The notes under the pieces: model-generated | Databases searched by the model: none | Seen by the model: the letters and a program-made list of their open reading frames with translations, nothing else | Told to the model about the DNA's origin: nothing | NCBI GenBank assembly: GCA_022818135.1 | Contig: JAFMSR010000018.1 | Coordinates: 19,954,595-20,018,594 of the forward strand | Direction of reading: 5' to 3' | Source of the DNA: Saxidomus purpurata | Taxonomy: Eukaryota > Mollusca > Bivalvia > Venerida > Veneridae | Length of the DNA: 64,000 bases | Translations under genes and position numbers: made by a program | Shown here: one piece after another, positions 58,061 to 64,000 of the stretch | Layout: every line of letters starts with the position of its first letter | How positions within the stretch are numbered: the first letter of the stretch is position 1

Positions 58061-59150
58061 ATTTACTTTGTGGTAAAATGAATATGTCGCATCCAAATTA
58101 AGATAGAGTTTTCCCAAAATTAATTATTGGAAATTATGATGCCGTATTAGCATGCAAATCAATGTCGTTGTTGCTGTTTGGATTTTTGAAGGACAAAAAT
58201 TCCAGACATGAAACTGATACATGTGTAGAAAAAGGAGGGAAATTATCACAACAGTTTAAAACACAATACAATGTATATGCATGTAGTTGATGAAGAATAA
58301 AGTTTATATTTTAATAAAGCATTGCAGAAAAAGTGCACAAGAAAAAGACTTGTATTGTTTATATCAAGAGAGTAAATGGAGCTACTTGTGTTAGTTTTAA
58401 TGTTCCTGACACGGATTTAAAAGTTCATAGTGATGATAACATGGGATTATGATAATTGTAGACCATCAAGGAAAAAATAAAATGGAGGAATTATTAAAGT
58501 CAACAGTAAAATCAATCTAAAGCCTCATTCTTGGATAATAATGGATCATAATATATAATGAGCCAGGATAATATTAACTGACCCTGCTGGTGCGATCCTT
58601 GCAGTGGTTTAGTAGGAGGATTCTTCATCTAAGTCACATAAACATTTTTTAAAATTTATACCGACACTGTTTATGGTTTGCCTTATGTAATATATCAGCA
58701 TACCCACGGGCTTGACCAAGAAATGGAAGACTACCTGAGCCAGGAAATAGTATCATACAACAAAACATTATTATAGAAAATACTGAACTATACTATAGTC
58801 AGAATGGGCTTTTGAAGTAAAGTATAGATGAATGGGGGAAGAACAAAACATATTGAACCGCAAGGGAAGTTGTGTCCTGCTGTGTACTTTTGCAAGTTAG
58901 ACATTTATACCAAATAAATAAAAAAGTTCAATACTGACTACTTGAAAAACTTATGGCAACTTGAATAGATTTCTGCACAAAAACATAATGTTTATGTTAC
59001 ATGTATCTGCTAACTTTTAACTTACTTATTTAGGTATTGATTACCTTAATGATTCATTTTAATGAAGGATATTCTGATTTTATGGAAATAAACTTTCATC
59101 AAGGTTAGTAAACTGTTGTTGTTCTGTAATGCATGCCACTACTCTAAGTG
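58060..59150. other. AT-rich DNA, nothing recognised
   Basis: No gene, RNA gene or bounded repeat is recognised. Confidence 0.45.
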
Positions 59151-59159
59151 TATAAACAT

Positions 59160-59476
59160 CACCACGTGGCCTTTGTTTACAAACACAGAGTTTATCAGCA
59201 ATTAGCCACGCCTCCCGGGAAATTCAAATCTGAGATCGTCTGCTTGACAGGTTGATTTTTGTTCTCAAAGTCACTTTTAGAACAGATATGTCATTAAGAT
59301 TTTTGGATGAACTGTTATGAAATGGCACAGTTTACCTTTGTAACAAATTTCAAAGGAAACAGTTCAGTAATTTTGTCAAATTTTTTAAAAAAGGGTCTCT
59401 GATGTGAAACATGTTTGAAATTATTGAAAAACCTGCCCCAGCGCCATCTAGTGGTTTATATAGTCCAGTTACCCCT
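59160..59476 (-). mobile_element. Probable TTAA MITE end with CTCF-like motif
   Basis: The right end is AGTTACCCCT followed by TTAA (59477-59480), so on the minus strand it starts TTAA plus AGGGGTAACTGG. Close inside, the minus strand reads CCACTAGATGGCGC (59454-59441), an exact fit to the CTCF core consensus CCASYAGRKGGCRS. The left boundary is uncertain. Confidence 0.45.
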
Positions 59477-59499
59477 TTAACTTTTCAACTGTTCCATAA

Positions 59500-59765
59500 T
59501 CACGCGTAAGACATTGTTTTATAATACCTATCTATTTTGTACTGTTTTAGAATTAAGAAATGATAAATGTGTCCCTGTATTTTATCGTTTAATAAAATAC
59601 AGTCAGGAATTCGGATGCGTAGTAATTAAATCACGGGTCCGTAGCACGAGTGATTTAATTTTTCGCATCCGAACGACTGGCTGTATTTCATTCAACGTTA
59701 AAATACAGAGATGCATTTATTATTTCGACTCTAACACGTGATTGTCTTTGAAAATACAACGAACT
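59500..59765 (+). repeat. Palindromic repeat with near-perfect hairpin
   Basis: AAATACAGTCAGG..TTCGGATGCG..AATTAAATCAC and GTGATTTAATT..CGCATCCGAA..CTGGCTGTATTT are mirror arms around CGGGTCCGTAGCAC (59598-59690). A relative lies at 57.77-58.06 kb. The 75- and 88-codon frames across it are incidental. Confidence 0.75.
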
Positions 59766-60105
59766 ATGTTTGACGCGTAGCAACATTCCAAAGCAACTTA
59801 CAAGCACGGAATGCGATTGTACGCGTGCGACATTTACCCCACGTTTTGCCAGTGGAAAACGTGATCTGTATTTTATCGTAAAATAATGTATAGCTTTCTT
59901 TCCCTCTATATCTATATACGAAAAGTTGCGGATCGTGTTAGAATACAAAATCAAAATGTCGTTGTCTCAGCTGTTTGGAAACTATCTCTGTTAAGCTTTG
60001 CGTTCACTGGTGATTCGAATGCTTGGTAAACACTATTAAGATATTTGCCGCCACACCTCTCGTTTTTTTAGTTGTATTTTGAAAAAGAATACCTGCACCA
60101 GTGGC

Positions 60106-60112
60106 TCACATG

Positions 60113-60158
<46 letters not shown>

Positions 60159-60350
60159 TCTTTATTTCCAGAAGGTAACACAAATAGACATTAATACGAA
60201 ATCGTACATATATCACAATTTCATTGTGGCCTTCCATAAATACACACAAACAACTTGCAAACGGTTCAAAAATGCACATAAACAGATACACACACACTCA
60301 CGCACATAAAATCACATACATTTACATATATTCTGGTTTCACACTTGGTA
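60106..60350 (-). mobile_element. Retroelement 3' end with (ATT)n tail
   Basis: On the minus strand, GTTACCTTCTGG, then AAATAAAGATTTTATT, leads into a pure (ATT)n array (plus strand (AAT)n at 60119-60156). A polyadenylation-like signal running into a trinucleotide tail is typical of some LINE 3' ends. The 5' extent is unclear. It is not obviously the same element as the 52.4-kb relic. Confidence 0.5.
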
Positions 60351-60448
60351 ATATACAAGTCTAAAAAGTTGCAAAACAAACGAAGATTAACTTGTTTAAA
60401 ACTTTTATTATAATGGTTGTAAAATAACACTAAATGTAAATGTTCCTA

Positions 60449-60450
<2 letters not shown>

Positions 60451-60479
<29 letters not shown>
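60451..60479. repeat. (AT)n microsatellite
   Basis: About 13 uninterrupted AT dinucleotides directly abut the decayed hammerhead-like arm that follows. Confidence 0.9.
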
Positions 60480-60482
<3 letters not shown>

Positions 60483-60560
60483 AACGATAAAAACACAGTC
60501 CATGAGTTAATTGATTATTATTTGCAGGTTTCGCTTTTTCTGCTCACCATGGGCTAAAGC
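60480..60560 (-). mobile_element. Single decayed arm of the 36-kb fold-back element
   Basis: GTAAACGATAAAAACACAGT, CCATGAGTTAATTGATTATT and GGTTTCGCTTTTTCTGCTCA match the left arm at 35.99-36.07 kb. On the minus strand the core reads GGTGAGCAGAAAAAGCGAAA, so the hammerhead CTGATGA is changed. The second arm is absent and an (AT)n array adjoins the outer edge. Confidence 0.75.
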
Positions 60561-60874
60561 TGTGAGCTATTCTCGTTTCTGAAAATCTACGGTAATGTAC
60601 TTTAATCCAAACATCCAATTGAACTTGATCAACTTGTATACGGTAAAGTACATGTACGACAGCTCATTTTCAAAATGAAGGACATACATGTATTAAACTT
60701 TCTTTGATTAAATTATCCCATCGATCTGCCAGTCAAAGATGACCGCAAGACTCAGTGTTCCTTACTACGCCAAGAAGAAAAGCGTTAACCTGCTTGATTA
60801 ATGGCGTTTGCACTTACCTAACATTTATCATTAGTTACAACATCCGAAGTCACACTAAATCGTAATAAAATTAA

Positions 60875-61135
60875 GTTGCTAGGTTTTCTAACCTAAATTT
60901 GCAAAGCTCTGCGGATCAATACTGTCTTTCTCTTCATTAAACAGATGAACTTTATTGCTTTTATATTGCTTTCTGGAGGTATTCAATTTAGCTCGTCTCT
61001 TAAGACCCTTTTAAATTTCCACAAAAGACTTAATTAATGCATTATCTTTAAGTGCAGAAAGCTTGCAGCCATTAACACTACTTTGTCACTGAAGATTCGA
61101 ATAAAGCGCTTTCCGGGATAGTACTTTATAATCAG
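60875..61135 (+). repeat. Duplicated block shared with 52.09-52.34 kb
   Basis: This is the homologue of 52090-52335 with the identical word GACTTAATTAATGCATTATC. It continues slightly further (GTCACTGAAGATTCG against GTCACTGAATGC). Confidence 0.7.
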
Positions 61136-61621
61136 CTAGCAAATGTTGTCTTTGCTTTCAGTTAGTTAAAACGTATGTTCCTGGTGAATCAATAAACAGA
61201 ACATATTTAAAGCTTTGTTTTATTAAACTAATTAACTTTGTATAATTATATTGGCGTTCTCTTGACTGCAAGATTTAGTGCTTTGATTGTCATAATGTCA
61301 TTATTTGTGCCAACTCAACGTAACGCTGGAGGACGTTATTCCTCACTCCCAAAGATTAATGGAAATTTTCTAAACAATGTTAACCCACAAGTTTTCTAAT
61401 ATTACTACACAATCTGGAACATACATGTAAATAAATACAATCGCACTTCGGTGTTTACCTTGAAGAAGAATGTACTTGTTGCTGCTATGCAACGAGCCCT
61501 TTATGCATGAAACACTATCGCAGTCTATTGAGATGGCTTTTATAGGTACCCGGGTTTTACTTTAAGCCCTCCCTCCCGCTCACGAGACTATCGTGTATAA
61601 AATATGAGTATATTATAAGAT

Positions 61622-61785
61622 ATGCAAAGACAGACAGATAGAGCAGCCAAACGAATACCGACAATAATTTCTGTAATGGACAAACAACTACTAGTACAAG
61701 GAAAAACAGAAATTAATTTGTATATATCACAATATAAAATATCTACGAGAGCTACAATGGATGAATTTGGATACGTGAAAGTAAG
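61622..61785 (+). other. Possible exon ending at a GTAAGT donor (weak)
   Basis: A 64-codon frame starting MQRQTDRAAKRIPTII carries STRATMDEFGYVK and meets AAA/GTAAGTGT at about 61780. Its composition is protein-like, but the ATG context is poor (AGATATGC) and there is no promoter or partner exon. Confidence 0.2.
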
Positions 61786-61824
61786 TGTTGAGATTTCCGA
61801 CTTATTAGGATGTTGAATAAAATA

Positions 61825-62095
61825 TAACTGAGTATATTAAGTAACTAAAATATTAGTGTACCATATTAAGTAACTGTTATATTAGTGTACTGAGTGTATT
61901 AAGTAACTGTTATTAACGGTTAACTGTTAACTTAGTATATTAAGTATCTGTTATATTAGTGTACCATATGAAGTAACTGTTATATTAGTGTACTGAGTAT
62001 ATTAAGTAACTGTTATAAACGGTTAACTGTTAACTTAGTATATTAAGTAACTGTTATATTAGTGTACTGAGTACACTAAGTAACGTGTTCTAAGT
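61825..62095 (+). repeat. Higher-order tandem repeat, 103-bp period
   Basis: Subunits of about 30-35 bp (TATTAAGTAACTGTTATATT with AGTGTACTGAG or AGTGTACCATA) are organised in a longer unit of about 103 bp, marked by AACGGTTAACTGTTAACTTA at 61915 and 62018. Each marker contains palindromic GTTAAC. There are about two and a half higher-order units. Confidence 0.85.
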
Positions 62096-62639
62096 GGATT
62101 TCTGTCACTTATTAAGTTCTGAAAAAATGCCACCAAAGCTTTACATTAAATACGGTAAGATTGATTAACTAAAGTAAGTTAAGCGGAAAACAAATTGTTG
62201 CCAAAAACAATTTACAATTTTCAATCGTTTAATTTGAGCTTTCGACAATTTTTTTTCGGCAGAGCCGTATTTAGCTCGCTTTTGACATTAAGTTTGGAAC
62301 TCTTCAACCGCCAATGAAATGACAAGTAGAATGTAAAACATTTTTGAAATGAGAAATATTCACTCTAAGGCACCTTTTAATTTGATAATACAGAATGCGA
62401 AAAGACAATAAAATACTCTTGCGTTTTCAGTCTTTCTTGAATGGATTAATAATTTAAGTATTAACTCTGTAAATTATTCATATCGTTGTAACCTCTAACG
62501 TTATGTTAATTATAAATGTACAGTATTTATACTTTATCGGCCAATAATTTGAGTAGCATATTCATTACAAAAACAAGGATTAAGTTTGTTTTCCTGAATC
62601 ACATGTCGCAATAGATATTTAATTATTATTGGGGACAAA

Positions 62640-62725
62640 ATTGACAAGCGGCCGGTTAGCTCAGTTTAAAACATTGGTACATTGGTGAAGGAACATGGGT
62701 CCATATCCCGGTCAGTATTCTTTAT
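62640..62725 (+). mobile_element. tRNA-like SINE head or tRNA pseudogene
   Basis: GGCCGGTTAGCTCAGTTTAA is a good tRNA D-arm/A-box, and CATGGGTCCATATCCCGG sits where the T-arm/B-box would be, with altered core bases. An acceptor stem (GCCGG) could pair poorly. It is a retroposed tRNA-like head rather than a functional gene. Confidence 0.5.
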
Positions 62726-62729
62726 TTCT

Positions 62730-63300
62730 CACCATGTAACATTTGGCGCCTTCCGACTGAATATAATTAAATTTTACTATAAAAGTCTAGCTAACAATCG
62801 CTTTCAAATACTTAAAATTGCGCTGACTATCATATTTAAAGGTAGATTTTGTTATAAAATATATTTTAAATCCATTTTAATGAAAAATATTCTATTAACC
62901 AAATTTAAATTTTGAAGAAACTTATACCTTGCATGCAGGTATAATCAGCTTTCTGATAAAATACAAAGTACCACTAAAATGAATTGACAGTACAATTAAT
63001 GTAACCCCGAAAGAGGAATAACACATCGGTTAAAGTTCATTAGATGCATTTATATCTGTTTTTATATTTCGCTGCACATGCTGCTTTTCCGGCAAAAATT
63101 GACTTAAAAATATTATTTTGGCACATGTCCTATCATTTCTGTTTTCACAAACCTTTTAATGAAATACTTGCCTAAATGTATTATGTTTGCAAACAAATAT
63201 TTGACTCACTCTAAACATGTTGCAATTACCTTAGAAGTCGAAGCATTAACCAAACAAATTGATTACTTCCTTTTTTGTCTTTTCAGTGCTAACAATTTGT
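62730..63300. other. AT-rich DNA, nothing recognised
   Basis: The frame at 62682-62915 starts inside the tRNA-like head and is Lys/Ile/Phe-rich, as expected by chance. Confidence 0.45.
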
Positions 63301-63309
63301 AATGCTTAT

Positions 63310-63550
63310 CAACAGTAACTGTTACTATTTTTATTGCCAAGCAATCCTACTGTGAATGACTACTAACACAAAGGATTATTGACCACTACTAATCTTGAAA
63401 TTGACATTCTGATTCACAAAAGGCATGCCACTGCAAAAAAAAGCGTGGATCCTGATGTATTACATAATGGCATTGACGACAGTTGATGGCTGTTTCTGAG
63501 TCGGCTATTGAACGCAAGCTTTTGAATCCTTATTTTATGCACACAGTGAG
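63310..63550 (+). repeat. Duplicated block shared with 53.48-53.73 kb
   Basis: This is the homologue of 53480-53730. The TATA-like word of that copy is TTACATAATGG here. Confidence 0.65.
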
Positions 63551-63716
63551 TGGAAAAATCAATTTACCAAACGGTACGGCAACTATATATCAAGCTTTAT
63601 CTTTCCCTAAGGCACTATTTCTTTGTTTTTATTCATTTTGAACTTCAAACAAAATGTTGATTTATTCTGAGTTGTCTGAATTGTCAGTACTAAAGAAAAA
63701 CTATCTTAAGCTTTAA

Positions 63717-64000
63717 AGAGACATACCCTTGAACTGGTGCAGAACTACATGTAAATAACTTCAAAAGTATAAATACTAGAATCTTTGAAAATACTATAAC
63801 TGATCCTTAACGTTTCAGCTATGCATTTAAATCATTATCGATAAAATCAGCGGTTTGAAATATGCTGCAGTACCATGAACCATTCAATAATATATGTTGA
63901 GTTGTTGTTGTACAATACATGTAAATAGGTGGATGCGATTTATTACAGAGAGCCTCTATATTGATTAATTGTGGTAAAATGGGCCATTTTCGCCATAGGT
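63717..64000 (+). mobile_element. TTAA MITE, family T1, runs off window end
   Basis: TTAA (63713-63716) is followed by AGAGACATACCC, and the sequence is collinear with the reverse of 12.04-12.38 kb up to TTTTCGCCATAGGT at the window edge. The right terminal repeat would lie about 80 bp beyond. Confidence 0.75.

Noticed and set aside
62650..62715. Functional tRNA gene
   Set aside because: The T-loop is altered (GGGTCCATATCCC) and no full acceptor stem pairs.

Overview
The window looks like intergenic and intronic DNA from an AT-rich animal genome, most plausibly a marine bivalve mollusc. I infer this from the composition, the many TACATGTA-type words, tRNA-derived SINEs, a pearl/Helentron-like element with tandem cores ending in a GGGCC-hairpin, TTAA-flanked MITEs and a degenerate LINE. 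No contig-scale gene can be read. The longest open frames are about 100 to 160 codons, and most are chance or homopolymer artefacts. No rRNA gene, intact tRNA gene, CRISPR array or bacterial operon is visible.

Region 1 (about 1-41 kb) is largely built from old, diverged copies of one multi-kilobase unit. The same short modules recur in roughly the same order: a QLY/GCAGCTG module (1.2, 8.1, 16.1, 20.9, 29.1 kb), a GACACATGATTATAGCTT module (2.6, 17.7, 23.6, 30.2 kb), a TTTTGAAGTGCCGGATCA module (18.4, 25.8, 36.9 kb) and a TGTTTGACACATGG module (9.5, 12.4, 19.0, 26.3, 34.7, 40.2 kb). Inside it, 8.5-9.9 kb is directly repeated at 10.0-13.6 kb, and the second copy is split by three insertions. 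Candidate single exons, all of unknown family, sit at 5.6 kb (+), 24.9 kb (+) and 32.6-32.9 kb (-).

Region 2 (35.5-36.2 kb) holds a very long poly(A) tract with implausible homopolymer edges, probably a consensus artefact. It is followed by a near-perfect 185-bp fold-back element whose arms each carry a hammerhead-ribozyme-like core. A third, decayed arm lies at 60.5 kb.

Region 3 (41.6-47.8 kb) is a second duplication system. It has a direct repeat (41.65-43.06 versus 45.5-46.6 kb) and an inverted repeat (43.2-43.85 versus 46.6-47.05 kb) around a Helentron-like element at 44.15-45.29 kb. Two members of one TTAA MITE family lie inside or beside it.

Region 4 (49-64 kb) has an inverted partner of the 38.1-kb repeat, a LINE reverse-transcriptase relic (52.4-53.2 kb, minus), further TTAA MITE copies, another pair of duplicated blocks (52.1/60.9 and 53.5/63.3 kb), a candidate exon at 56.3 kb (+), a tRNA-derived SINE, and a 103-bp higher-order tandem repeat at 61.8-62.1 kb.

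The window is therefore best read as a mobile-element and duplication landscape with sparse exon candidates. The most unusual item is the fold-back element with paired hammerhead-like cores. All similarity statements are by eye.
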